64,000 nt of DNA from DASPHG01 sp963748315 (lineage in GTDB: Bacteria; Actinomycetota; Thermoleophilia; Solirubrobacterales; Thermoleophilaceae). The DNA is taken from NCBI GenBank assembly GCA_963748315.1, contig CAVVIK010000006.1, positions 310,001 through 374,000 on the forward strand, given 5' to 3'. Positions 52,063 through 59,820 of the stretch are shown in pieces. Below the pieces are notes generated by a model. That model was not told where the DNA came from. It saw only the letters and a list, made by a program, of their open reading frames with translations, and searched no databases. How positions within the stretch are numbered: position 1 is the first letter of the stretch; every line of letters starts with the position of its first letter. A program made the translations under genes and the position numbers.

Positions 52063-52961
52063 TGCTCGAACTCGTGCGCGAGCTCGCGCTCGCGTTGCGG
52101 GAGCGCGTGCACCCGCTGCTGGGCGCGCACGCGCAGCGCGCCCATTCGGGTGCCGGCGAGAGCGGGGACGTGACGTTCGCGATCGACGCCGCGGCCGAGG
52201 AGCTGCTCGAGCAGTTCGTGGCCGAGCGTGCACCGGGGGTCGCGTTCTACTCCGAGGACCGGGGCATGGTCGCCGACGGCGACCCGCACACCGTGCTCAT
52301 CGTGGACCCGATCGACGGGACGCGGCCTGCGCTCGCCGGGCTCGAGTCGTGCTGCGTGTCGGTCGCCGCCGCGCCGCTGGACGGCGAGCCGCGGTTCCGC
52401 GACATCACGCACGGCTGCGTCGTCGAGATCAAGTCGGGGCGCGTCTTCCTGACGGGAGAGCTCGAGCCGCACCTGTCGCAGAACGAGCACCTCGACCGCA
52501 TGTTCTGGGCGTTCGGCTTCCGCGGCCGCCCCGCGCGCGAGCTGACGGAGGTGCTCGCGGAGCTGATCGACACCTCGTCGGTCGGCGGCGCCGTGTTCGA
52601 CCTCGGCTCGTCGGCGTTCAACATGACGCGCGTGATCACGGGGCAGCTCGACGCGGTGATCGAGCCGAGCCCGCTGATCTACTCCGAGGTGCCCGAGCTG
52701 CAGGCCGAGTTCGAGCGGATCGGCGGCGGCGCAGTGCTCACGAACCCGCCGTACGACCTCGCCGGCGCCTGGCCGCTCGTGAAGGAGGCGGGCGCCGTGG
52801 TGACGGACGGACGCGGGGAGCCGCTCGATGACCGGCCGCTTCTCGGGTCGGGCCCGGAGCACCAGACCTCGTACGTCGCGTCGGCGAACCCGATCCTCCA
52901 CGAGGCGATCCTCGAGCAGGTCGCCGCCGGCGTCGCGCGGCTGTGCGCGGCCCGGGAGTAG
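52062..52961 (+). CDS. Inositol-monophosphatase-family protein
   Basis: A 299-residue member of the IMPase/FBPase/BPNtase superfamily. Metal ligands are visible in FYSEDRGM (Glu) and IVDPIDGTRPALAGL (Asp-x-x-Asp-Gly), and in the later EVPELQAEFERIGGGAV the usual WDxAA region is replaced. The overall plan suggests a Mg/Li-sensitive phosphatase for a sugar or inositol phosphate, or 3'-phosphoadenosine phosphate. ATG at 52062 overlaps the htrA-like stop as TGATG with GGAGGGGG just upstream. Confidence 0.8.
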   Translation: MLELVRELALALRERVHPLLGAHAQRAHSGAGESGDVTFAIDAAAEELLEQFVAERAPGVAFYSEDRGMVADGDPHTVLIVDPIDGTRPALAGLESCCVSVAAAPLDGEPRFRDITHGCVVEIKSGRVFLTGELEPHLSQNEHLDRMFWAFGFRGRPARELTEVLAELIDTSSVGGAVFDLGSSAFNMTRVITGQLDAVIEPSPLIYSEVPELQAEFERIGGGAVLTNPPYDLAGAWPLVKEAGAVVTDGRGEPLDDRPLLGSGPEHQTSYVASANPILHEAILEQVAAGVARLCAARE

Positions 52962-52973
52962 GCTTCCGCCGCG

Positions 52974-53348
52974 GTGACCGAGGCTTCAGCACGCAGCGTC
53001 TCGCTGGCGATTCCCCCTAAGCCGGACTACATCGTCCTGGCGCGCCTCGCGCTGTCGGCGATTTGCCGCCTCACACCGCTCCAGCCGGACGACGTGGCCG
53101 ATCTGAAGCTGGCCGTCAGCGAGGTTGCGACCGAGCGGCTCGCAGGCGCGTCCGAGGGACAAGTGCGCCTGAACTTCGAGCTGGAGGACGACCGGCTTGT
53201 CGTCGACCTCCACGCCGGGCCGGTTCCGGCCGGCAGTGAGGACGCGCTGAGCCGTGCGATCGTCGAGGCGACCGTGGACGAGGTCACCTACAACGAGTCG
53301 TCAGTCCGCCTCGTGAAGCGGCTTCCCGACAGCGAGTCGGAAGCGTAG
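52974..53348 (+). CDS. RsbW-like HATPase domain protein, degenerate
   Basis: A 124-residue protein with the opening of the anti-sigma-factor kinase family: SVSLAIPPKPDYIVLARLAL, then LQPDDVADLKLAVSEVATER. In active RsbW/SpoIIAB the N box here would carry an Asn (SEACTNA); this protein has SEVATER, so ATP binding through the usual Asn is lost, and only a trace of the glycine-rich lid is seen. It may bind a sigma factor or anti-anti-sigma protein without kinase activity. GTG start, 12 bases after the IMPase-like gene. Confidence 0.72.
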   Translation: MTEASARSVSLAIPPKPDYIVLARLALSAICRLTPLQPDDVADLKLAVSEVATERLAGASEGQVRLNFELEDDRLVVDLHAGPVPAGSEDALSRAIVEATVDEVTYNESSVRLVKRLPDSESEA

Positions 53349-53362
53349 GAGAGCCGAAACCC

Positions 53363-54598
53363 GTGCTTCAGCCTGTCGGAGTCGGGCACAAGGCGCTTGC
53401 CGACTACACGCACCTCGCCGGCCGCCCGCTGATCGAGGAGATCCGCGAGATGGCCGAGGAGCTGCGCGGCCTGAGGGTCCTCCACCTTTCCGCGACCGCG
53501 TTCGGCGGCGGGGTCTCGGAGATCCTCTACACGCTCGTGCCGCTCATGCGCGACGCGGGCATCGACGCCGACTGGCAGATCATCTTCGGGCGCGAGGAGT
53601 TCTTCAACGCGACGAAGCTGATGCACAACGCGCTCCAGGGGAACCCCCAGGACCTCTCGCCCGAGGAGTGGAGCACGTGGGAGCGCTACAACGAGATGAA
53701 CGCGAAGCAGCTCCAGGGGGGCTGGGACGTGATCATCGTCCACGACCCCCAGCCGGCCGGCGTGCACCAGCACGTTCCCGAGAAGGCGCAGAGCTGGGTC
53801 TGGCGCTGCCACATCGACCTCTCGACGCCCAACCCGGGGACGATCGAGCGCCTCACGCCGCTCGTCCAGGAGCACGACGCATTCCTCTTCCACATGGACC
53901 GGTACGTGCCCGCCGGCCTGAACGGCAAGCGGCCGCCGTACATCGTCCCGCCCGCGATCGACCCGCTGTCGCCGAAGAACATGGCGCTGTCGCCCGAGGA
54001 CGCCGCGTTCGTCTGCGACCAGTTCGGCATCGACGTGGACCGGCCGCTCATCTGCCAGGTGTCGCGCTTCGACCCCTGGAAGGACCCGATCGGCGTGATC
54101 GACGCCTACCGCCAGGTCACGGCCGAGATGCCGGACGTGCAGCTCGCCTTGATCGGCTCGATGGCGACCGATGACCCGGAGGGTTGGGACTTCTTCAACT
54201 CCACGATGGAGCACGCGCAGGGCGACCCCGACATCAAGATCCTCAACAACCTGAACAACGTCGGCGCGATCGAGGTGAACGCGTTTCAGTCGCAGGCGGA
54301 CGTCGTGATCCAGAAGTCGACGCGCGAGGGCTTCGGCCTGACCGTCTCGGAGGCGCTCTGGAAGGCGCGGCCGTTCATCGGCGGAGACGTGGGCGGGATT
54401 CCGCTTCAGGTGGCGCAGGGAGAGACGGGATTCCTCGTGTCGTCGCCCGATGAATGCGCGCAGCGCGCGCTCGAGTACTTGCGCGATCCCGAGCTGGGGC
54501 GTCGTCTGGGCCGAGCCGGGAAAGAGCACGTGCGGGCCCATTTCCTCACTCCCCGCCTGCTGCGTGACTGGCTGCGTATCTTCAAAGACCTGAAATGA
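53363..54598 (+). CDS. treT: Trehalose synthase, glycosyltransferase family 4 (TreT)
   Basis: A 411-residue GT-B enzyme matching the TreT group, which joins NDP-glucose and glucose to trehalose in one reversible step. The N-terminal domain has LHLSATAFGGGVSEILYTLV, WDVIIVHDPQPAG and VWRCHIDLSTPNP. The C-terminal donor domain has CQVSRFDPWKDPIGVIDAYR, NAFQSQADVVIQKSTREGFG, LTVSEALWKARPFIGGDVGG and IPLQVAQGETGFL. GTG start preceded by AGGAGA. Its stop overlaps the ATG of a GT20 gene (ATGA), an unusual pairing of two trehalose-type routes. Confidence 0.88.
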   Translation: MLQPVGVGHKALADYTHLAGRPLIEEIREMAEELRGLRVLHLSATAFGGGVSEILYTLVPLMRDAGIDADWQIIFGREEFFNATKLMHNALQGNPQDLSPEEWSTWERYNEMNAKQLQGGWDVIIVHDPQPAGVHQHVPEKAQSWVWRCHIDLSTPNPGTIERLTPLVQEHDAFLFHMDRYVPAGLNGKRPPYIVPPAIDPLSPKNMALSPEDAAFVCDQFGIDVDRPLICQVSRFDPWKDPIGVIDAYRQVTAEMPDVQLALIGSMATDDPEGWDFFNSTMEHAQGDPDIKILNNLNNVGAIEVNAFQSQADVVIQKSTREGFGLTVSEALWKARPFIGGDVGGIPLQVAQGETGFLVSSPDECAQRALEYLRDPELGRRLGRAGKEHVRAHFLTPRLLRDWLRIFKDLK

Positions 54599-56076
54599 AC
54601 GGAGAACGCCCGCTCGTACTCGTCTCGAACCGCGGCCCCGCGACCTTCGAGCGAGACGAGGCCGGCAACCTCGTCGCAAGCCGGGGAGGCGGCGGCCTCG
54701 TCACCGCGCTGACGGGCCTCGTAGAGCATCGCGAGGCCGTCTGGGTCGCGTCCGCGATGGGCCCGGCGGACGTCGAGATGAGCCGCAAGCACGGAGGCGG
54801 ATCGTTCGACTGCGATGTCGAGGACACGACCTACCGCATACGTCTCGTCGAGAGCGACCCGATCGCCTACGACCAGTTCTACAACGTGGTCGCGAACCCG
54901 ATGCTGTGGTTCATCCAGCACTACCTGTGGGACCTCTCGAACGCGCCGGACATCCGCCGCGACGAGGTGGAGGCGTACGAGCACGGCTATCGCACGGTGA
55001 ACTCGGACCTGGCCAATGCCGTGCTCGAGGAGCTCGAAGGCAGCGACGAGGCCGTCGTGATGCTGCACGACTACCACCTGTACACAGCGCCGCGGGTGAT
55101 CCGCCGGCAGCGCCCCGAGCTGTTTCTCCATCACTTCATCCACATCCCGTGGACGCAGCCCGACGCGTGGCGGGTGCTGCCGCGCGACATGCGCGAGGAC
55201 ATCTTCGAGGGGCTGCTCTCGAACGACATCGTCGGCTTTCACACGCGCGCGTACCGGCGCAACTTCCTGCTCTGCTGCCGCGAGCTGTTCGACTTGCCCG
55301 TCGACGAGGAGGCCGGGGTCGTCTCGTTCGAGGGCCGCGACGTGTGGGTGCGCGCCTATCCGCTCCCGATCTCAGCGGAGAGCTTCTTCCGCAAGGCGCA
55401 GCGGGCCGAGGTGCACGCCTACGAGAACGAGATCCTGCGCCGCCGCCGGGACCACCTGATCCTGCGCGTCGACCGGGCGGACCTCTCGAAGAACGTCCTG
55501 CGCGGGTTCACGGCGTTCGACCTCTTCCTGGACCAGCACCCGGAGTTCCGCGAGCGGGTCACGTTCATCGCGCAGCTCATGCCGTCACGGCAGGACGTGC
55601 CGGAGTACGCGGAGTACCTCGAGAGGATCGAGGCCCTGGTGGCGGTCGTGAACCACCGCCACGGCACGACCGACTGGATGCCGATCGACCTGCGGATCGA
55701 GGAGAACCTCGACCAGGCGATCGCGTACTACAAGCACTACGACCTCCTGATCGTGAACGCGATGTTCGACGGGATGAACCTCGTCGCCAAGGAGGGCCCG
55801 CTCGTCAACGAGCGCCACGGCGTGTCGCTTCTGTCGGAGAACACGGGTGCGCACGAGGAGCTCGGCGAGTTCTCGCTGTCGGTGAACCCGTTCGACGTGC
55901 AGGAGCAGGCGGACGCGATGTACCGCGCGCTGACGATGTCGGCCGAGGAGCGCTCGTGGCGCGCGGAGGGCCTGAAGAAGATCGTCACCCAGCGCCACCC
56001 CGGCGACTGGGTCGACGACCAGCTCGCCGACATCGAGGCGAAGTCCGCCGGCGCCCGTCCGGCCGTCCGCACCTAG
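54595..56076 (+). CDS. GT20-family synthase (trehalose-6-phosphate synthase or relative)
   Basis: A 493-residue retaining GT-B enzyme of the OtsA family. It has VLVSNRGPATFERDEAGNLV, SRGGGGLVTALTGL for donor phosphate, HDYHLYTAPRVIRRQRP, FFIHIPW-like HHFIHIPWTQPDAW and NAMFDGMNLVAKEGPLVNE. The diphosphate-binding segment reads RVDRADLSKNVLRGF, keeping the Arg and Lys positions of canonical RLDYTKG but with a different context. That pattern occurs in a GT20 subgroup whose acceptor is not always glucose 6-phosphate, so another glucosyl-phosphate product is possible. No phosphatase partner (OtsB) is adjacent, although an IMPase-like gene is in the operon. Confidence 0.85.
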   Translation: MNGERPLVLVSNRGPATFERDEAGNLVASRGGGGLVTALTGLVEHREAVWVASAMGPADVEMSRKHGGGSFDCDVEDTTYRIRLVESDPIAYDQFYNVVANPMLWFIQHYLWDLSNAPDIRRDEVEAYEHGYRTVNSDLANAVLEELEGSDEAVVMLHDYHLYTAPRVIRRQRPELFLHHFIHIPWTQPDAWRVLPRDMREDIFEGLLSNDIVGFHTRAYRRNFLLCCRELFDLPVDEEAGVVSFEGRDVWVRAYPLPISAESFFRKAQRAEVHAYENEILRRRRDHLILRVDRADLSKNVLRGFTAFDLFLDQHPEFRERVTFIAQLMPSRQDVPEYAEYLERIEALVAVVNHRHGTTDWMPIDLRIEENLDQAIAYYKHYDLLIVNAMFDGMNLVAKEGPLVNERHGVSLLSENTGAHEELGEFSLSVNPFDVQEQADAMYRALTMSAEERSWRAEGLKKIVTQRHPGDWVDDQLADIEAKSAGARPAVRT

Positions 56077-56103
56077 CGGTCGAAGCTGAACTCGCGCGCG
56101 GCC

Positions 56104-56448
56104 TCAGGCGTCAAAGACGGACGACTCCGCTCCCACCCGCGCATATCGCGGGTAACGGCGGAGTCGAACGCCGGCGACCGGGCCCCGGGGCTCCCTACCC
56201 AGCCTTTCCGTTCGGCGCCGCACCGGGCGCGGCGGCCGTTCGCGCTGAACGCGCGGCGGCCGAGGCTGAGGTAGTCGGGGCGTGGGCGGCGAGGGCAGCG
56301 CGACCTCCACCGGCTCGCCCGGCAGAGCGTCGAGCGGTATCTCCTCCGGCTCCGACCCGCACCCGTCCGGCACCCCGAACGCGATCAGCGCCGCGGCGAC
56401 GACGAGCGCCGCCAGCTGCGTGACGTTCCCCCACCGCACGCGTGACAC
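56104..56448 (-). CDS. Small membrane/lipoprotein-like protein, uncertain C-terminus
   Basis: A 114-residue frame. The N-terminal half is credible: VTQLAALVVAAALIAFGVPD is a hydrophobic anchor, followed by GCGSEPEEIPLDALPGEPVE with a possible lipobox-like Cys, then a Pro/Arg-rich region. The last 35 residues run through a conserved non-coding element (56136-56204). In another frame an Ala-rich tail ends with TAG inside that element, so the real protein may be shorter with one indel. It is convergent with the GT20 gene. No function is recognised. Confidence 0.5.
   Translation of the reverse strand: MSRVRWGNVTQLAALVVAAALIAFGVPDGCGSEPEEIPLDALPGEPVEVALPSPPTPRLPQPRPPRVQRERPPRPVRRRTERLGREPRGPVAGVRLRRYPRYARVGAESSVFDA
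56136..56204. repeat. Two-block intergenic element, copy 2
   Basis: Block A, CCCGCGCATATCGCGGG at 56136-56152, is a perfect hairpin on either strand (six GC pairs, loop CATAT). Block B, GGCTCCCTACCCAGCC at 56189-56204, is identical to 27447-27462. The order, strand and position between the 3' ends of convergent genes are the same as in copy 1, while the spacer differs and contains GGGCCCCGGGGC, which can also pair. Confidence 0.6.
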
Positions 56449-56511
56449 CCCGTGGAAAGCGGCCCTGCGGCCCGGCTCGCCCCCTGCCCGTTGCTATCGT
56501 GGCGCGCCCTG

Positions 56512-56946
56512 ATGGCCACTACCACGCGCCTCTACGACCTGATGGTGCTGCTCGACCCGAACGCACCCGACGACCGCCACCGCGAGATCCTCGGCAACGT
56601 GAGCTCGGCGATCGAGGGCAAGGGCACCCTCGTGGGCCAGCACGACTGGGGCATGCGCCGGATGGCGTTCGAGATCGACCACCGCTCCGACGCCGCATAC
56701 CACCTCTTCCAGTTCGAGGGCCAGAACGACCTGCTCGAGCAGCTCAACAACACGCTCAAGATCACCGACGGGGTCCTGCGGCACCGGATCATCAAGGTGA
56801 AGCCCGGCACGCCCCCGCCGCCGACCCCCCGCCCCGAGCCCGCCCGCGGTGCCCGGGCGCCGGAGGACCCGGGCGGAACCGTCGCCGCCCGCGCCGCCGC
56901 CGACGCCCCCGCGCCGGCGGCCGAGGAAGAGACGCCCGACGAATAG
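56512..56946 (+). CDS. rpsF: 30S ribosomal protein S6
   Basis: A 144-residue S6 homologue: TRLYDLMVLLDPNAPDDRHR, GTLVGQHDWGMRRMAFEIDH, AAYHLFQFEGQNDLLEQLNN and VLRHRIIKVKPGTP. The folded part is the standard ~100 residues; a Pro/Ala/Glu-rich disordered tail of about 40 residues follows. In the small subunit S6 pairs with S18, encoded two genes downstream. I chose ATG 56512 (MATTTRLYDL), the family start. Confidence 0.95.
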   Translation: MATTTRLYDLMVLLDPNAPDDRHREILGNVSSAIEGKGTLVGQHDWGMRRMAFEIDHRSDAAYHLFQFEGQNDLLEQLNNTLKITDGVLRHRIIKVKPGTPPPPTPRPEPARGARAPEDPGGTVAARAAADAPAPAAEEETPDE

Positions 56947-57044
56947 CCCGCTTTCTGGGGCGTTTTGCGGGGGCGAACTCCTTCACCACGTCGGGTTCTG
57001 TCTCTAGTCTCGACTTCACACGAGTTAGAAGCAAAGGAGCCTCT

Positions 57045-57503
57045 ATGGCAGCCACCAACATCAACCGCGTAGTCCTCACGGGGAACCTGACGCGCGACCC
57101 CGAGCTCCGCACCACCCCGAGCGGTACGTCGGTGTGCGGCCTCCGCATCGCCTGCAACACGCGCCGCAAGGACGCGTCCGGCCAGTGGGTCGACAAGCCC
57201 AACTACTTCGACGTCACCGTCTGGGGCGCGCAGGGTGAGAACTGCGCCCAGTACCTCTCGAAGGGGCGTCCGGTCGCCGTCGATGGGCGGCTCGAGTGGC
57301 GCGAGTGGGAGGACAAGGAAGGCAACAAGCGCCAGGCGGTCGATATCATTGCCGATTCCGTCCAGTTCCTGGGATCGCCGTCAGGCGATGGGAACGGCAA
57401 CGGAGGCCGGTTCACGCCGCAGAGCGACGTCCCCGCCGACACGGCGGACTTCAAGGCGGCGCCGGTGGGGACCGGTCAGTCGGACGACGACATCCCCTTC
57501 TAG
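57045..57503 (+). CDS. ssb: Single-stranded DNA-binding protein
   Basis: A 152-residue SSB. The OB fold has NRVVLTGNLTRDPELRTTPS, VDKPNYFDVTVWGAQGENCA, YLSKGRPVAVDGRLEWREWE and AVDIIADSVQFLGS, then a Gly/Asn-rich linker and the acidic tip DDDIPF that recruits replication and repair partners. The start ATG follows AAAGGAG by five bases. It sits between rpsF and rpsR as in most bacteria. Confidence 0.96.
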   Translation: MAATNINRVVLTGNLTRDPELRTTPSGTSVCGLRIACNTRRKDASGQWVDKPNYFDVTVWGAQGENCAQYLSKGRPVAVDGRLEWREWEDKEGNKRQAVDIIADSVQFLGSPSGDGNGNGGRFTPQSDVPADTADFKAAPVGTGQSDDDIPF

Positions 57504-57530
57504 GACAGCAACAGCACAGGAGTTTTTCGC

Positions 57531-57815
57531 GTGGCAAAGCAGCGTGGTGGATCACGGCCCGGAGGAGCACGGCGCCGTGACGGCAGGAAGGGCCCCGGCA
57601 CTGGGGGCCGGCGCAAGCCCTGCCAGTTCTGCCGCGACAAGGTGGACGTCGTCGACTACAAGGACTTCGGCACGCTGCGCCGCGTGATGAGCGAGAAGGG
57701 CAAGATGCGCTCGGCGCGGATCACCGGCTGCTGCCGCCGCCACCAGCGCCAGCTCGCGATCGCGGTCAAGCGCGCACGCGAGCTCGGCTTGCTCCCCTAC
57801 GTCGCCGATAGGTAG
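57531..57815 (+). CDS. rpsR: 30S ribosomal protein S18, zinc-binding form
   Basis: A 94-residue S18 with a Gly/Arg-rich N-terminal extension (QRGGSRPGGARRRDGRKGPG). It has KPCQFCRDKVDVVDYKDFGT and MRSARITGCCRRHQRQLAIA, so the four cysteines of the zinc-containing (C+) type are present (CxxC and CC). Other actinobacteria often carry a zinc-free copy for zinc limitation; none is seen here. GTG start. Confidence 0.95.
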   Translation: MAKQRGGSRPGGARRRDGRKGPGTGGRRKPCQFCRDKVDVVDYKDFGTLRRVMSEKGKMRSARITGCCRRHQRQLAIAVKRARELGLLPYVADR

Positions 57816-57821
57816 CCGGTC

Positions 57822-58271
57822 GTGGCGCAGGCCATCCTGTTGCAGCCCGTCGAGACGCTGGGAGATCGCGGCGAGATCGTCGACGTCTCTCCGGGCTACC
57901 TGCGGAACTACCTCGTCCCGCGCAAGCTCGCGCAGCCGGCGACGGCCGCCGCGGTCGCGGACGCCCTGCGCCGGCAGGAGGCCGCCGAGCGCGCCGTGCG
58001 CGAGGCGGCCGAGAAGGCGACGGAGAACGCCGAGATCCTCGGGAAGACCGTCCTGACGCTCCGCCAGGCGGCGGGTGCCGACGGTCGCCTGTTCGGGTCG
58101 GTCACGTCGCAGGACATCGTCGACGCGATCAAGCAGGCCCGCGGGCTGAAGATCGACAAGCGCCGGGTCCACCTCGACGAGCCGATCAAGACCGCGGGCA
58201 CGCACATGGTCACCGTCGAGGTCCACGACGGCGTGACGACCCAGATCAAGACCATCGTCACCCCCGGCTGA
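57822..58271 (+). CDS. rplI: 50S ribosomal protein L9
   Basis: A 149-residue L9: QAILLQPVETLGDRGEIVDV, SPGYLRNYLVPRKLAQPAT, a long helix rich in Ala/Glu/Arg (about 45-75), and the C-terminal domain GRLFGSVTSQDIVDAIKQAR with IDKRRVHLDEPIKTAGTH. GTG start, only six bases after rpsR. A repeat element separates it from dnaB. Confidence 0.95.
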   Translation: MAQAILLQPVETLGDRGEIVDVSPGYLRNYLVPRKLAQPATAAAVADALRRQEAAERAVREAAEKATENAEILGKTVLTLRQAAGADGRLFGSVTSQDIVDAIKQARGLKIDKRRVHLDEPIKTAGTHMVTVEVHDGVTTQIKTIVTPG

Positions 58272-58290
58272 GCCGGATGGCCCTGCGGAG

Positions 58291-58372
58291 CATCGCCATG
58301 CTGCGTCCTCGGGTTTGCCTTGGCCCACCAAGGCTTCGACCCTGCGTCCTTGCCTGGCGGGCTCCTCGGACC
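58291..58372 (+). repeat. Hairpin-containing leader repeat, copy 2
   Basis: Between rplI and dnaB. It contains TCGCCA, GCGTCCTCG, a perfect hairpin CCTTGG (58318-58323)/CCAAGG (58328-58333) with loop CCCA, then CTGCGTCCTTGC, TGGC and GGACC in the same order as 35191-35277. Different bases form the hairpin in each copy, which suggests that the structure rather than the sequence is maintained. Confidence 0.6.
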
Positions 58373-58417
58373 CCCGGCTGCGGCTTTCCTCGTCCCTCTT
58401 CGGCTGACCCGGGTCCT

Positions 58418-59818
58418 GTGGCTGTCTCCGTTCCACCGGAAGCCGCAGGCAGCGTCCCGCCGCACAACCTCGAGGCGGAGACCTCGGTGCTCGGGGCGAT
58501 CCTGCTGGCCGAGCAGGCGCTCGACGGCGTCCTGATCGACGTCAGGCTCAGCCCGGAGGACTTCTACCGCGAGCGCCACCGGCTGGTCTTCCGGGCGATG
58601 ATGCGGCTGAAGGAGAAGACGGTCCCGGACCCGATCGACGCGCTCACGGTGTCCGAGGAGCTCACCCGCTCGGGCGAGCTCGAGGAGGCGGGCGGCACGG
58701 CCTTCGTGCACTCGCTCCCCAACCTCGTCCCCGCGGCGGGAAACGCGCGCAACTACGCGAAGATCGTCAAGGAGCACGCGCTCCTGCGCCGGCTGCTCGA
58801 CACGACCCGCGACATCCAGGAGCGGGCGCTCGCAGTGAAGGGCGAGCCCAGCGAACTGGTCGAGCAGGCCGAGCAGGCGATGTACAAGATCGCCCACGAC
58901 GAGCACGCCAGCGAGATTCGCTCGATCGAGGCCGTCCTCCACGACGAGCTCGACAAGCTCGAGCAGATCTCGCGCGAGGGCGTCTCGCTCATCGGCACGC
59001 CGTCGGGCTTTCGCGACATCGACGACATCACGGGCGGCTTCCAGGGCGGCAACCTGGTCGTGCTCGCCGCGCGTCCGGCGATGGGCAAGTCGGCGCTCGT
59101 GGTGAACATCGCCGAGAACGCGGCAGTCGACCACGGCAAGGCGGTCGCGCTGTTCTCGCTCGAGATGTCGGAGACGGAGCTGGCACAACGCTTCATCGCG
59201 TCCCAGGCGAAGCTCGATGGCGATGATCTGCGCAAGGGCAAGGTCAAGGCCGACCGCTGGCCGAAGGTGATCCGCGCGACCGAGCAGCTCTCGCGTGCAC
59301 AGCTGTTCATCGACGACTCGAGCGACCTCGGCGTGATGGAGCTGCGGGCGAAGGCTCGCCGCCTGCACAGCCGGCACGAGCTCGGCTTGATCATCGTCGA
59401 CTACCTCCAGCTGATGCGCCCGGACGACACCAGCATCAGCCGCGTCGAGCAGATCGGGCACATGAGCCGCGGTCTCAAGATCCTCGCCCGCGAGCTGCAC
59501 GTGCCGGTGATCGCCGTGTCGCAGCTCTCACGCGCGGTCGAGTCGCGACCCGACAAGCGCCCGCTCCTCTCCGACCTGCGCGAGTCCGGCTCGATCGAGC
59601 AGGACGCGGACGTCGTCATGTTCATCTACCGCGACGAGTACTACAACGACGACACCGAGGCTCCCGGCGAGGCCGAGATCATCGTGTCCAAGCACCGCAA
59701 CGGCCCCGTGGGCAGGGCCAACCTCGCCTTCATGGCCCGCTACCCGAAGTTCGCGAACCTCTGGCGCGACCACGGCGGCGAAGTGCCGGCGCCGGCGGAT
59801 TCCAACGGAGCGGGTTAG
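58418..59818 (+). CDS. dnaB: Replicative DNA helicase DnaB
   Basis: A 466-residue helicase. The N-terminal domain opens VPPHNLEAETSVLGAILLAE. The RecA domain has IGTPSGFRDIDDITGGFQGG, Walker A AARPAMGKSALV near 220, LFSLEMSETELAQRFIASQA, Walker B LGLIIVDYLQLM, VPVIAVSQLSRAVESRPDKR, and an Arg finger region KHRNGPVG near the end. No intein is present, although dnaB is a common intein host. I use GTG 58418 (VAVSVPPEAA), since upstream codons fall in the repeat element. Confidence 0.95.
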   Translation: MAVSVPPEAAGSVPPHNLEAETSVLGAILLAEQALDGVLIDVRLSPEDFYRERHRLVFRAMMRLKEKTVPDPIDALTVSEELTRSGELEEAGGTAFVHSLPNLVPAAGNARNYAKIVKEHALLRRLLDTTRDIQERALAVKGEPSELVEQAEQAMYKIAHDEHASEIRSIEAVLHDELDKLEQISREGVSLIGTPSGFRDIDDITGGFQGGNLVVLAARPAMGKSALVVNIAENAAVDHGKAVALFSLEMSETELAQRFIASQAKLDGDDLRKGKVKADRWPKVIRATEQLSRAQLFIDDSSDLGVMELRAKARRLHSRHELGLIIVDYLQLMRPDDTSISRVEQIGHMSRGLKILARELHVPVIAVSQLSRAVESRPDKRPLLSDLRESGSIEQDADVVMFIYRDEYYNDDTEAPGEAEIIVSKHRNGPVGRANLAFMARYPKFANLWRDHGGEVPAPADSNGAG

Positions 59819-59820
59819 CC

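Noticed and set aside
58277..58417. A 47-codon N-terminal extension of DnaB
   Set aside because: The extension is Pro/Arg/Cys-rich, falls in the repeat element and is unlike any DnaB N-terminus; GTG 58418 gives the normal protein.
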